From positions 124,001 to 188,000 of the forward strand of contig MABD01000037.1 in the NCBI GenBank assembly GCA_002162955.1: a stretch of DNA of 64,000 nt. The letters are read 5' to 3'. This DNA comes from Gammaproteobacteria bacterium 45_16_T64 (GTDB taxonomy: Bacteria > Pseudomonadota > Gammaproteobacteria > Pseudomonadales > Ketobacteraceae). How positions within the stretch are numbered: the stretch's first letter is position 1; every line of letters starts with the position of its first letter. Positions 27,193-35,922 of this stretch are shown here, piece after piece. The notes beneath the pieces are model-generated. The model made no database searches and was not told where the DNA came from. It saw only the letters and a program-made list of their open reading frames with translations. The position numbers and the translations under genes were made by a program.

Positions 27193-30093
27193 TCAGTGCT
27201 TTGGCAAATTCCCTTCTAATCCTTGCATACCACTGCTTCCTTGTTGCGCAGCTAAATGAGGCTTAATCCATAACTCGTAAAACTCTTCTGGCATAAGCGG
27301 TTTGCTAAAGAAATAGCCCTGATATTTCTCACAGCCTTTTTCCATGAGAAATTTCAATTGTTCTTCTGTTTCAACGCCTTCAGCCAGCACATCCAAATCT
27401 AAATGGCGTGCCATCGAAACGATCGTTTCTACAATCGCTCGATCGTTCTTATCGTGCTCAAGATCTCGAGTAAAAGATTGATCGATTTTCAATTTGCTCA
27501 ATGGTAGTGATTTCAAATAAGACAATGATGAATAGCCAGTACCGAAATCATCAATTGAAAGCAAAAAACCCATTTCTTTAAGTGCCTTCATTTTTTCCAC
27601 CATGACATCAAGATTATCCAATAGCATGCCTTCGGTAATTTCTAGTTCAACTTGCATCGGAGAAATCCCTGATTCAGCCACAATCCTACGGATTCTATCG
27701 GCAAAATCCTCTAAGATAAATTGACGCGGGCTAATATTGATAGCGATACGATTAAACGCAGTAGGTACTCCCATCGCTTCCCAATCACTGAGCTGAGCAC
27801 AGGCCTCACGAGTAATCCAATCCCCCAGCGGAATAATCAAACCACTTTCCTCCGCCACACTAATAAATTTATCGGGACGAACCAAGCCTAATGAAGGTTG
27901 CTGCCAGCGTACTAACGCTTCTGCCCCAATCAACATCCCATTACCATCCACCTGGGGCTGATACTGCAAGAAAAACTGGTTCTTATCCAGCGCTCGCGGC
28001 AACAACATTTGCAACTGCATACGCTGTTCTGCAACAGCTTGCATATCTCGAGAAAAGAAACGTACCGTATTGCGACCGTCTTCTTTCGATTGATACATCG
28101 CGGCATCAGCTTGTCTGAAGATATCATGTATCGTTTCATTATCTTTTGGATACAGCGAAATTCCGATACTACAACTCACACTTAGCTGGTGTCCTTCCAC
28201 CATAAAATATGCCGACACTGCCTCTTGTAATTTCATTGCTACTTTTCGCGCAGCCTCACTTGCTAAGGCTATGTCAGTGCTGATTTCAGGAACCAGCACG
28301 ACAAATTCGTCACCACCTAAACGGGCCAAAACATCTTCGTCCCTGACGGTCTCCTGCATTCGTTTCGCAATTACCATGAGTAATTTGTCACCCACAGGGT
28401 GTCCAAGCGAATCATTAATATTCTTAAAGTGATCTAAGTCAATAAACAGAACAGCCCCCATGTGATCATGCCGTCTCGACCTTGACAATTCCTCTTCCAA
28501 TCTTTCAAATAACATCCTGCGATTAGGCAAGTCAGTAAGCGCATCATAATTAGCTTGTCGTCTCACCAAGTCTTCCGCTTCAATTCTTGCCGTAATATCG
28601 ATAACACCCGCAATTGTGCCCTTGTGAACGCCATCGGTCACGATTGGTGCAGTAGACATATTGGTAAAAATTCGACATCCATCTTTGGTAATCAATTCAA
28701 AGTCATGTTGCCTGGGTTCACTATCCCTTTGATTTTCTAACTTTTCCCGATATATAACATGGCGTTGTTCGTCCATAAAATCATAAATGAGCTTTCCGAC
28801 CATATCTTCGCACTCGTAGCCTAACATCTTTGCCATCGATTGATTAACCATCGTGGTAACTGAATCCTCATCAACAACCCAAATCCCTTCCTGTGCCAAC
28901 TCGAATAGATATCGGTATTCAGCCTCACTCTGCTTTAACGCATCCTCCATATTTCTACGCTCTGTAAAATCAGAGAACGTTGACACAAAGCGTAAAGGTT
29001 TACCTTCGCTACCGCGCTCTACAACCTTACCTCTTACAAACATCCAGCGATATTCATCCCCTCCACTGCATATCCGATATTCTGTTTGAAAAACTTCGGC
29101 ATTACCGGCCAAATAGCGTTTAAGTTCTTTTCGAGCCATATCGCGATCATCTTCATGAACTAATTTTTTCCAATCCTCGTAAGATCCCAAATGATCCTCA
29201 TGTTCGAATCCTAACAACAACCGAAGTCGCCGAGAGAAAAACACCTCATCTGTTCTCATATTCCAATCTGCAACGCCATCACCACTACTATCGAGAGCAA
29301 ACAGCCATCTCTCTTCGCTATTTCGCAGTGCACCCAATGCACTTGTCATTTTTTTTTGCATTAAATTATATGAATGAGAAAGGCCTACCAACTCCTCTGC
29401 GCCTACTTCCTTTACCCCAACATAAGGTTGTGATGATCGAGTACTTTCAATGCCCGATTGCAATGATTTTATTGGCCGAATAACAAATATACTCAACACC
29501 CAAGACAATAAGGCAACCGCAATAATCCCGATCAACCCAACGACTACAATATTTTTTATCAACAACGAGCGAGCTGCAGAATAGTAACTTCGTAAACTCC
29601 ATTCCACATAAAGAACCCCAACGGATCCTGAACGAATCCTACCCACTGGCGCTTCCAATAGAACGGGAAAATATACCCTAACTATTTTATTATCTTCAAT
29701 GATACTCGGCTGTAATGTTGACACCACCTGCTCAAATTTACTTATCGAAAAATCTTCTAAAACCGCTGCGGCAATTTTTTTACGCCAACGACGTTCGGTA
29801 CCAAAGCGTATCTCCCCATTGGCATCCAACAATAATGCGAACTTGATTTCATCAACCAATGCCAGGCTCATTATCTCTTCTTCAACATGAGTTTCATCAC
29901 GATTAAGCAGAGACCGTTCAAGATGGCGCTGAGTTTGAACCATAAGAGATCGAATACGCTGCTCACTACTCATTAAGTAATTTTGCTGTTCTCCAACATA
30001 TTGCAGGTACATAACAATTAGTGAAAACAATGAAACCAACATAAAAACCAATAGTGGAATCAAAAAACGCAGCGGCAAGACTCTGAGTTTCAT
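27193..30093 (-). CDS. Membrane GGDEF-EAL protein with periplasmic sensor and two PAS domains
   Basis: Layout from the chosen start: TM1 (about 8-30), a periplasmic region of about 140 residues, TM2 (about 175-195), HAMP (IRPIKSLQSG), PAS (about 255-375), PAS (about 385-510), GGDEF (about 525-680) and EAL (about 695-945). Both enzymatic signatures are complete: ARLGGDEFVVLV, and EALVRW with DDFGTGYSSLSYL. It may make and break c-di-GMP, with one activity dominant. I start at the ATG 30093, whose ATGA overlaps the stop of the substrate-binding gene upstream and has GGGG/AGGG in front. This predicts translational coupling to that gene, the likely sensor subunit. Confidence 0.9.
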   Translation of the reverse strand: MKLRVLPLRFLIPLLVFMLVSLFSLIVMYLQYVGEQQNYLMSSEQRIRSLMVQTQRHLERSLLNRDETHVEEEIMSLALVDEIKFALLLDANGEIRFGTERRWRKKIAAAVLEDFSISKFEQVVSTLQPSIIEDNKIVRVYFPVLLEAPVGRIRSGSVGVLYVEWSLRSYYSAARSLLIKNIVVVGLIGIIAVALLSWVLSIFVIRPIKSLQSGIESTRSSQPYVGVKEVGAEELVGLSHSYNLMQKKMTSALGALRNSEERWLFALDSSGDGVADWNMRTDEVFFSRRLRLLLGFEHEDHLGSYEDWKKLVHEDDRDMARKELKRYLAGNAEVFQTEYRICSGGDEYRWMFVRGKVVERGSEGKPLRFVSTFSDFTERRNMEDALKQSEAEYRYLFELAQEGIWVVDEDSVTTMVNQSMAKMLGYECEDMVGKLIYDFMDEQRHVIYREKLENQRDSEPRQHDFELITKDGCRIFTNMSTAPIVTDGVHKGTIAGVIDITARIEAEDLVRRQANYDALTDLPNRRMLFERLEEELSRSRRHDHMGAVLFIDLDHFKNINDSLGHPVGDKLLMVIAKRMQETVRDEDVLARLGGDEFVVLVPEISTDIALASEAARKVAMKLQEAVSAYFMVEGHQLSVSCSIGISLYPKDNETIHDIFRQADAAMYQSKEDGRNTVRFFSRDMQAVAEQRMQLQMLLPRALDKNQFFLQYQPQVDGNGMLIGAEALVRWQQPSLGLVRPDKFISVAEESGLIIPLGDWITREACAQLSDWEAMGVPTAFNRIAINISPRQFILEDFADRIRRIVAESGISPMQVELEITEGMLLDNLDVMVEKMKALKEMGFLLSIDDFGTGYSSLSYLKSLPLSKLKIDQSFTRDLEHDKNDRAIVETIVSMARHLDLDVLAEGVETEEQLKFLMEKGCEKYQGYFFSKPLMPEEFYELWIKPHLAAQQGSSGMQGLEGNLPKH

Positions 30094-31067
30094 CCCTGAA
30101 CCCCTTCTAACCAAGATGCATCGCAAACTAGGTTTTTCGCAGGTAACGAATCAATGAGACCCTGCTTCATCATTAAAGCTGATAATAATATAATCCTCTG
30201 TCCCAGATACTTCTCGCACTGTGTAAGCCAGATACGATTCTCTCCTAAATTCGGTAAATGAAGCCCCTCAAAACCAAGTACCAAATCCTCGTATTTAATA
30301 CCACTGCGCTGAGCCATTTTCCTATAGGCATCCAGCTTATTGTTATGCATTGACTTACGAGCACTGAAATAACCGCTTATAATTTTTTGGATTTGCTCTC
30401 GATGCCCCACAGCCCAATCCGTCCTAACCACTAACACATCCATGATACGATCAGGAATATTTGAACTATCGAATATTCTATGCCCCCCTTCTCTTAATAA
30501 CGCGCCTGCAGTAGGTTCATGTGTCACAACAATATCAACTGCCTGCAATTTAAAGGCATCTCTATGCATTTGAATATTAAGAGGAACAATGTGCACATCC
30601 TCTAGTGCCACTCCTGCGTGCTCAAGAAACCCTGCCAGCATGATTCCACCCACACCCCCCGTCTCTACACCAATTTTTTTACCTTCAATATTTTCTAAAG
30701 ACGTCATAGGTTGGTGAGAAATAACCATGTCTGCACCTTTGGATACATCCAAAATACCAATCACAGATAAGTCCAAGCCAGAAGCGAGCAGCCCTATTGT
30801 TTCATCCAACGTAAGCGTGGCCATGTGTAGGCTACCGTTGGCCATCGCCCTGATAACATCAGATGCCGATGCTAACTCCACGAGGTCGATATTATGACCC
30901 TCATAAAGCCCGTATTCCCTTGCCAAATGCAGCGGTTCATATCCAGGCCAAAGTATTGTGCCCACCTTTACCGGGCCATGAGAAATGTCTTCACAGCTAA
31001 GCAGGGCGAGAATGCCAGAAATTAGAATAACTTTGCTGGTTAACTTCAAGTAAAAAACCTTCAGCAT
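30090..31067 (-). CDS. Periplasmic substrate-binding lipoprotein (SsuA/THI5/NMT1 type)
   Basis: The N-terminal signal ends in LLSC, a lipobox, so the protein should be a lipoprotein. The body resembles ABC-transporter substrate-binding proteins of the nitrate/sulfonate/taurine group: VGTILWPGYEPLHLAREYGLY, IRAMANGSLHMATLTLDE and IEGKKIGVETGGVGGIMLAGFL. No permease or ATPase gene is nearby. Instead its stop overlaps the start of a membrane GGDEF-EAL gene (ATGA). The arrangement recalls NspS-MbaA of Vibrio, in which a binding protein reports a ligand to a c-di-GMP enzyme. The ligand is unknown. A recruited pseudo-transport role is inference. Confidence 0.82.
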   Translation of the reverse strand: MLKVFYLKLTSKVILISGILALLSCEDISHGPVKVGTILWPGYEPLHLAREYGLYEGHNIDLVELASASDVIRAMANGSLHMATLTLDETIGLLASGLDLSVIGILDVSKGADMVISHQPMTSLENIEGKKIGVETGGVGGIMLAGFLEHAGVALEDVHIVPLNIQMHRDAFKLQAVDIVVTHEPTAGALLREGGHRIFDSSNIPDRIMDVLVVRTDWAVGHREQIQKIISGYFSARKSMHNNKLDAYRKMAQRSGIKYEDLVLGFEGLHLPNLGENRIWLTQCEKYLGQRIILLSALMMKQGLIDSLPAKNLVCDASWLEGVQG

Positions 31068-31164
31068 ATTCTTCTAAAGAACTCCCTGCGCAACAGTCGG
31101 TGATGACAAAAAGTATAGCAGATTCGAACCATTTCACTCGATTACCAGCACCCCTTAGAGACAC

Positions 31165-31188
31165 AAAACCCTAATAGATGTAGGGTTA
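31165..31188 (-). terminator. Terminator after the alpha/beta hydrolase gene
   Basis: On the minus strand AACCCTA and TAGGGTT (31167-31173 with 31181-31187) form a 7-bp stem with a 7-base loop, followed by TTTTG. It lies 12 bases after the hydrolase stop. Confidence 0.6.
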
Positions 31189-31198
31189 AAACAAACAA

Positions 31199-32482
31199 CT
31201 ATTCTCCAAAACGCTCTAATACCCAAGGAACAATATCCGCCATTAACGCCTCAACATCCGGCGCCTGCTCCAGCCCAAACGCAGGTTCAAAATAGTGTTC
31301 CGCGTCATAAGCGCGATAAAATCTATCCTCCACCTTAATCGCACTACGGATAACCCTTGCATCTTCATGCGGGTAAATCTCTTTATCTTTATTGGCATAC
31401 CCGTAAAAAATAGGAATGCCACGAATCAGTGAGATATTTTTCACTAAGTTTGCATTTGAAGATAAAGAAGACCAAGTGGATAACCATGCTTCAGGGCGAC
31501 AGATACGCCCAAAGCCCATGTACTGATGATTCATTAAATCAGGTCGATCACTCAATAACGACCCGTAGTCCCGAGAAGAAGGGTCCAAACTTGGATCCGT
31601 ATAATGTAAATTGGCCATTGTCCGGTAAATCACCATAACCCTTTCGGTCGCCCCCAAGCGACCTAACTTATGACGCGCGTGGAACGTAAGGTCGCCTTTA
31701 GTCTCTTTATAAAGACGCTCATAATACCTAGCTTCATCTATCATTGCGTGAGCAATATCATCCAGTCTCTCTACCCGAGCGCGCTGAGCCTTCCGGTAAC
31801 GCTGAACAAACATCTCGGAATAGGATGATGGGGCGGGAGGTTGAACAAAGCCATTATCAGGATGGTACATATCCAGTGCTTCATTAGTCAGGCGGGGGTC
31901 TAATTCATCCGCCACCGAAGGGTCAATCGCTTCCTGCAATACCTCCCCCTCTCCTCGATGAGCACTCACCGCCACAAATCCATCGGCGGGTAGCATGGTT
32001 GCTGCGGGTAGTTTAGTTTTATCCCCTGCTGGCGTGACGGTCAATCTATCACTAGCGCATAGCTGTGCCTGTGCTTGATAGAAAGCAAATAACGCACCTC
32101 CGCCCGAGTTTCCAAATAGCACAACATGATCAAAATTCTTAGTTTCTTTGAGAAAAGATATAGCAGCAGCCACATCCAGCAATAAATCTTCGTGAATAGC
32201 ATTGGTATCATTATTCAAACACCGAGAAGTCATTCCAAGCACCGTAATACCCGCTTGTACAAAACCGGGCACACAATAATGCCTAGAAAAGTCTACTTTA
32301 GGGTGCATAACAATCACCGCTATATTTTGAGCGCTGGATGCTGACGGAGAGTACATCACCCCCATGCTTTCCCTCATATCCACAGCCTTAACATAAACCG
32401 GCTCGATTGAGGTGCCATCAGGCAATTGCCCCCTAAAATTAAACGGCATCCCCATCCAGTAGGTTTTTGATATCAATAACAT
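31199..32482 (-). CDS. Alpha/beta hydrolase
   Basis: The protein of 427 residues lacks a signal peptide and has an alpha/beta hydrolase core: nucleophile elbow LFGNSGGGAL with Ser126, a candidate acid in YGYANKDKEIYPHED, and a candidate histidine in AYDAEHYFEP. A large insert of about 180 residues (mostly helical, 160-340) separates the elbow from the acid, probably forming a lid. Its start codon shares one base with the stop of the VOC gene (TAATG), so the two are translationally coupled. Hydrolases paired with VOC dioxygenases often process aromatic ring-cleavage products. That is context only, and the substrate is not known. A terminator follows. Confidence 0.8.
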   Translation of the reverse strand: MLLISKTYWMGMPFNFRGQLPDGTSIEPVYVKAVDMRESMGVMYSPSASSAQNIAVIVMHPKVDFSRHYCVPGFVQAGITVLGMTSRCLNNDTNAIHEDLLLDVAAAISFLKETKNFDHVVLFGNSGGGALFAFYQAQAQLCASDRLTVTPAGDKTKLPAATMLPADGFVAVSAHRGEGEVLQEAIDPSVADELDPRLTNEALDMYHPDNGFVQPPAPSSYSEMFVQRYRKAQRARVERLDDIAHAMIDEARYYERLYKETKGDLTFHARHKLGRLGATERVMVIYRTMANLHYTDPSLDPSSRDYGSLLSDRPDLMNHQYMGFGRICRPEAWLSTWSSLSSNANLVKNISLIRGIPIFYGYANKDKEIYPHEDARVIRSAIKVEDRFYRAYDAEHYFEPAFGLEQAPDVEALMADIVPWVLERFGE

Positions 32483-33042
32483 TAGCCACCTACCTTAGTG
32501 GACTTTTTACGGCTCTCTTCAGGGATATCTTCCTTTGGGGTATTAAAAAGTAAATCGTAGGCCTGTTCAGGTGTTTGATCACGAAACGCCTTTGGATCAC
32601 AGGTATATACAAACTCTACCATAATCATATTAGGGTCAACCATATACAGTGATTGACACCAACCATGGTCTGCGACTCTACGCGGAGCAATACCTTTTTC
32701 TTCACAACGAGCGTTGAGTAAATCAAAGTTCTCCTTACTACCAACATCAAAAGCGATATGATTTACCCATATCGGCATACCCAGCCCCGTCGAAAGGTCC
32801 GTACGATACTCCTCATTCTCTCCTACATCATGTATTTCAAAAAAGCCCAAGTACTGATCTCGCCCCATATCAAAAAAATAGTGTCTAAAATAGCCACCTT
32901 TCTGACGGTGATTTTCAGTTCTCACCAAGGGCATACCTAATTTTTCGGCATAGAACTCATAGGTATATTTGCTTGATTTGGTACCAAACGCCAAGTGATG
33001 AATTCCATTGATGGCGGTATTTCTGGCCGAGTTACCTGACAT
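32482..33042 (-). CDS. VOC-family metalloenzyme (glyoxalase/dioxygenase fold)
   Basis: This 186-residue protein has two beta-alpha-beta-beta-beta modules of the vicinal oxygen chelate fold. Candidate metal ligands are His15 or His16 (GIHHLAFGT), Glu69 (GFFEIHD), His95 (WVNHIAFDV) and Glu143 (MIMVEFVYT), one pair from each module. The family includes glyoxalase I, extradiol dioxygenases and isomerases, and this sequence does not let me choose among them. AAGGA lies 9 bases before the ATG. A large hairpin (33056-33092) sits immediately upstream. It is coupled to the hydrolase gene by a one-base overlap. Confidence 0.85.
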   Translation of the reverse strand: MSGNSARNTAINGIHHLAFGTKSSKYTYEFYAEKLGMPLVRTENHRQKGGYFRHYFFDMGRDQYLGFFEIHDVGENEEYRTDLSTGLGMPIWVNHIAFDVGSKENFDLLNARCEEKGIAPRRVADHGWCQSLYMVDPNMIMVEFVYTCDPKAFRDQTPEQAYDLLFNTPKEDIPEESRKKSTKVGG

Positions 33043-33055
33043 GTCGCATTTTCCT

Positions 33056-33092
33056 TAAAGTGGAGTTTCTTAATCAAAGAACCTCCACTTTA
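33056..33092 (-). promoter_or_regulatory. Large inverted repeat in the leader of the VOC-hydrolase operon
   Basis: TAAAGTGGAG (33056-33065) and CTCCACTTTA (33083-33092) are a perfect 10-bp inverted repeat. After one mismatch the pairing continues for five more base pairs (33067-33071 with 33077-33081), closing a 5-base loop. The repeat ends where the AAGGA ribosome site begins. It could be an operator or an mRNA hairpin controlling translation. It has no T run and so is unlikely to be a terminator. Confidence 0.6.
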
Positions 33093-33229
33093 GGGAAAAT
33101 TTAGCGCATTTCTTCCTACTTGATAAAGTGAATAAAAAAACTGCTTAAATATAATATATATCTTAATTATCAATATGTTAGAAAACCAAAGGATAGTTCC
33201 AAAATGATAATACAAGAATAAAACACCTC

Positions 33230-34276
33230 TCAGCCTTGCTGCTTTCTAAATCTTCCCGGAGGACACCCACTCACCTCTCTAAACGCAGAATAAAATGCAG
33301 AAGATGAACTAAAGCCAACCGCCAGCCCAATGTTTAGGATCACTTCATCAGGCTCCAACACCAGACGTCGCTGCGCTTCGGCAACACGAAGCTGCTTGAT
33401 ATAGGCGCTAAAACTGATCTTTTTATGTTCATTTAACAATTCAGATAATTGATGAGCAGTGAGGTCTAATTGCTCCGCAAGAGAAGCAAGCGACAAGGTA
33501 TCATCCTGGTAGACATGCTCCTCCATCATCAACCGCTCAAGAGTATCGACCTGGGCAACAACATCAACGTTCTCTAACGTGCTGTTTTCATATTTTCTTG
33601 CTTCTGTTGCTTCAGCTACGTAGTGCACTAACTCAGGGTAACGCACGCCAAGCCAATAGCTCAGTACCAAAACAAAGGTCACTAAGGATAAATAGACTGA
33701 GAAGAAAGTTCGACTTTCCAGTAATGCGCCAAATAACGCTGCAATAGCAACACCAGCCCCAATCAACATTAAGAAGATCAGCACACCAATTTCCACTCGG
33801 ATGTATCGCGATGGGTTATTAATACCCAACAAGCGTCGTAACACCAACGCAACATAAACGGCACCTATCCCCCCTGACAGGGCGACCCATACGGCAGACA
33901 AAGCAATAGGGACTCCAGGCTCTTTATATATATATTGAGCAACAGAAAAGCCTGCTGACAATAATGCTGGGATCATGTGTAGCCACAACCATCGATGGTG
34001 GATATGGCCAGTGCCGATTACTTTAGAATAACAATAGAGACAAGGACCAATAAGAAACAAGGCAGGCTGGTGCAGATAAAGAATCACAGGATAATCATTA
34101 ATGCCTCCGACCCGTAGCAAGCCCCAGCACAACTGAATGACCCCAAGCGCAGCAAATAAGGCCGTAAGCAGAAGCTTAGACACTGCATTATGGGAAGAAA
34201 CACTGTGCCCTACAGCATATAACCAGGCCAAACCAACACCAAAAAAAGCCCAATATGACAACAAGGTGTCAATCAT
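33230..34276 (-). CDS. AraC-family regulator with N-terminal membrane domain
   Basis: The first 220 residues contain about seven hydrophobic helices (for example ALLSAGFSVAQYIY, VALVLRRLLG, VEIGVLIFLMLIGAGVAIAALF), so the protein should sit in the inner membrane. The last 100 residues are an AraC helix-turn-helix pair (LSLASLAEQLDLTAHQLSELLNE and VILNIGLAVGFSSSSAFYSAFREVSGCPPGRF). Membrane-embedded AraC proteins of this form respond to extracellular or membrane signals. It starts 11 bases after the repeat-containing envelope protein, so the two share an operon. The VOC-hydrolase pair 187 bases downstream is its most likely target. Confidence 0.86.
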   Translation of the reverse strand: MIDTLLSYWAFFGVGLAWLYAVGHSVSSHNAVSKLLLTALFAALGVIQLCWGLLRVGGINDYPVILYLHQPALFLIGPCLYCYSKVIGTGHIHHRWLWLHMIPALLSAGFSVAQYIYKEPGVPIALSAVWVALSGGIGAVYVALVLRRLLGINNPSRYIRVEIGVLIFLMLIGAGVAIAALFGALLESRTFFSVYLSLVTFVLVLSYWLGVRYPELVHYVAEATEARKYENSTLENVDVVAQVDTLERLMMEEHVYQDDTLSLASLAEQLDLTAHQLSELLNEHKKISFSAYIKQLRVAEAQRRLVLEPDEVILNIGLAVGFSSSSAFYSAFREVSGCPPGRFRKQQG

Positions 34277-34287
34277 GGGCCATACAC

Positions 34288-35355
34288 CTATTTCTGGAAG
34301 AAAATTTCGAAACGAAGAGTAAGTGAAGCAACGGGCTCAAATCCATTATCTCTGGGAAAATTCAGTTCTGGAATAATATTCCAATACAGCCAATTTTTAT
34401 ATAACAACTCACGATAATGCGCACTAAGAAAGGTTGACGTTAGTCGGGGTTTTGCCACGTCTTGCCCGAGAAAGCCCAACCGATAATCTATACCCTGAGA
34501 ATCACTTAAGCGCTGTTTTATACTAAATATTTGAGCTTCATTCATGATATTGTCCTCTTCTGTCCATTCCATACTGGTTTCGGCAGAAAAAAACAATTCG
34601 TTCATCAAAGGCCTCTCGAACGCTAACGAGTGTTCGATCTCAAGACCGTCAGACAGGTATTCAGATACCTTAAATCGATACGGCATGGTCCAATAATCAT
34701 CCAATTCCCAGCGTCGCTTAGCGGAAAATTTAGCAAAAATGTCGCCTGGAACTTGGGCTTTAACCCCCAACAAAGTACGTGTCTTCCATAGTTTCGTTTG
34801 GGACCTCACAAACTCTATCGCCGCCGTTACGGTTCCTTCGTCAATAGGTGTATTCTGCGACAAACCCGGTCGCGATTTCTCCTCAAGAGTCTCTTTCTCC
34901 TCAGTAGTGCTTTCTATGATAATACTAAAGCGTTTTTCCGTTGCTGGTAAATGAAGCCGAAACTTTAGATCGCTGTCATCAACATACCCCAACCCTTCAG
35001 TCCAGCTCCCCCCGGCCCTAATCCTCACATAACTCTTATTGGCAAAGTCTAAAGTTTCTTTACCCGCAAAAAAACGATCAATCCCGCGAGCAAGCCAATC
35101 AACTTTTTCACTCCAACTATCACGAGAGTGCTCCAACCAATACGCACTTTGCGTCCAGTATGACGGCTTTTCTTCGCTGCTAGGCTCACCCTGAGAGCTG
35201 AGATCACCCTGAGAGCTGAGATCACCCTGAGAGCTGAGATCACCCTGAGAGCTGAGATCACTCCCGTATGCCTTGGTCACAAGAAGGCCGTAGATGGCGC
35301 AAATAACCAGAATTTTACAATGAAATAGAGACAACGGAGACAACCCTAACAGCAA
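34288..35355 (-). CDS. Exported protein with N-terminal hexapeptide repeat, possibly outer-membrane beta-barrel
   Basis: A hydrophobic signal (LVICAIYGLLVTKAYGSD) is followed by four near-perfect DLSSQG-type repeats and then a conserved-looking region starting at YWTQSAYWLEHSRDSWSEKVDWLARGIDRFFAG. The rest alternates polar and hydrophobic residues and ends in aromatic-rich strands (LRFEIFFQK), consistent with a beta-barrel in the outer membrane. I recognise no family. The frame opens at a TTG at 35355; TTG codons at 35343 and 35334 are alternatives. 35334 has GGG 9 bases upstream and gives a cleaner signal peptide. It is first gene of an operon with the membrane AraC regulator, whose signal it might sense or whose regulon it might serve. 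Confidence 0.65.
   Translation of the reverse strand: MLLGLSPLSLFHCKILVICAIYGLLVTKAYGSDLSSQGDLSSQGDLSSQGDLSSQGEPSSEEKPSYWTQSAYWLEHSRDSWSEKVDWLARGIDRFFAGKETLDFANKSYVRIRAGGSWTEGLGYVDDSDLKFRLHLPATEKRFSIIIESTTEEKETLEEKSRPGLSQNTPIDEGTVTAAIEFVRSQTKLWKTRTLLGVKAQVPGDIFAKFSAKRRWELDDYWTMPYRFKVSEYLSDGLEIEHSLAFERPLMNELFFSAETSMEWTEEDNIMNEAQIFSIKQRLSDSQGIDYRLGFLGQDVAKPRLTSTFLSAHYRELLYKNWLYWNIIPELNFPRDNGFEPVASLTLRFEIFFQK
35188..35259. repeat. Four tandem 18-bp repeats encoding DLSSQG
   Basis: The plus-strand unit ACCCTGAGAGCTGAGATC is repeated four times without change (35188-35205, 35206-35223, 35224-35241, 35242-35259). Read on the minus strand in the gene it gives the hexapeptide repeat just after the signal peptide. 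Copy-number changes would stay in frame. Confidence 0.95.
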
Positions 35356-35501
35356 CGCTTATGTAACCCTAAGCATAGCCTTGTTCGCCTTATTTAGGCA
35401 GTAGGCAACAAAAGGCATTTATCCAAAGAAGTTCACAGAAACAGCAAAAACGTAATAACGTTCAATAGATTACTTTATCTAAGTGGAATGTATAAGAATA
35501 A

Positions 35502-35885
35502 TCAAGGCTTTCTGGCACTGAGCACTTCCCTATCAATCTCCAACGCTAACTGGCCCAAGTTGTCCTTAGCAATATGCGCTCTAGCGCCGGCACTCAATGC
35601 GGCTAAACGGTTGGCTTCCCCCCCCAAACCCGATACAACAATGACAGGCAGGCTCGGTTGCCGCTCCTTAACAATATCCAGGACCTCAAAAGAACCAAAA
35701 CCGGGCATCAAATGATCGCTCAGTACAATGTCCCAGCGCCGAGCAGCCAACTGGGTTTCAAATTCATCATGGCAATCCACCTGACAATAGTCGACATCAA
35801 ACCCCTCTCGGCTTAAGGCTCTGACAATCAACAACACATCATCCTCTGAATCGTCAGCGATAAGTACATTCAGCGGTTTACCCAC
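35502..35885 (-). CDS. Single-domain response regulator
   Basis: This is a stand-alone receiver domain of 127 residues: acidic pair Asp11-Asp12 (VLIADDSEDD), phospho-acceptor Asp57 (IVLSDHLMPG), Ser85 in VIVVSGLGG at the Thr/Ser switch, and Lys107 (AHIAKDN). No output domain is attached, so it must act through protein contacts, as CheY or phosphorelay intermediates do. It is downstream of a second single-domain receiver by 37 bases, same strand. No histidine kinase lies in the window, so its partner is elsewhere. Confidence 0.92.
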   Translation of the reverse strand: MGKPLNVLIADDSEDDVLLIVRALSREGFDVDYCQVDCHDEFETQLAARRWDIVLSDHLMPGFGSFEVLDIVKERQPSLPVIVVSGLGGEANRLAALSAGARAHIAKDNLGQLALEIDREVLSARKP

Positions 35886-35922
35886 AGCCCCTCCGTCACA
35901 ACGAAGCCTGTCAATTAACTGA

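Noticed and set aside
35188-35259. CRISPR array
   Set aside because: The repeats are directly adjacent without spacers and are in frame within a coding sequence.
35049-35261. 70-codon minus-strand frame made of repeated VISALR units
   Set aside because: It is the second reading frame of the 18-bp tandem repeat and a shadow of the exported protein gene.
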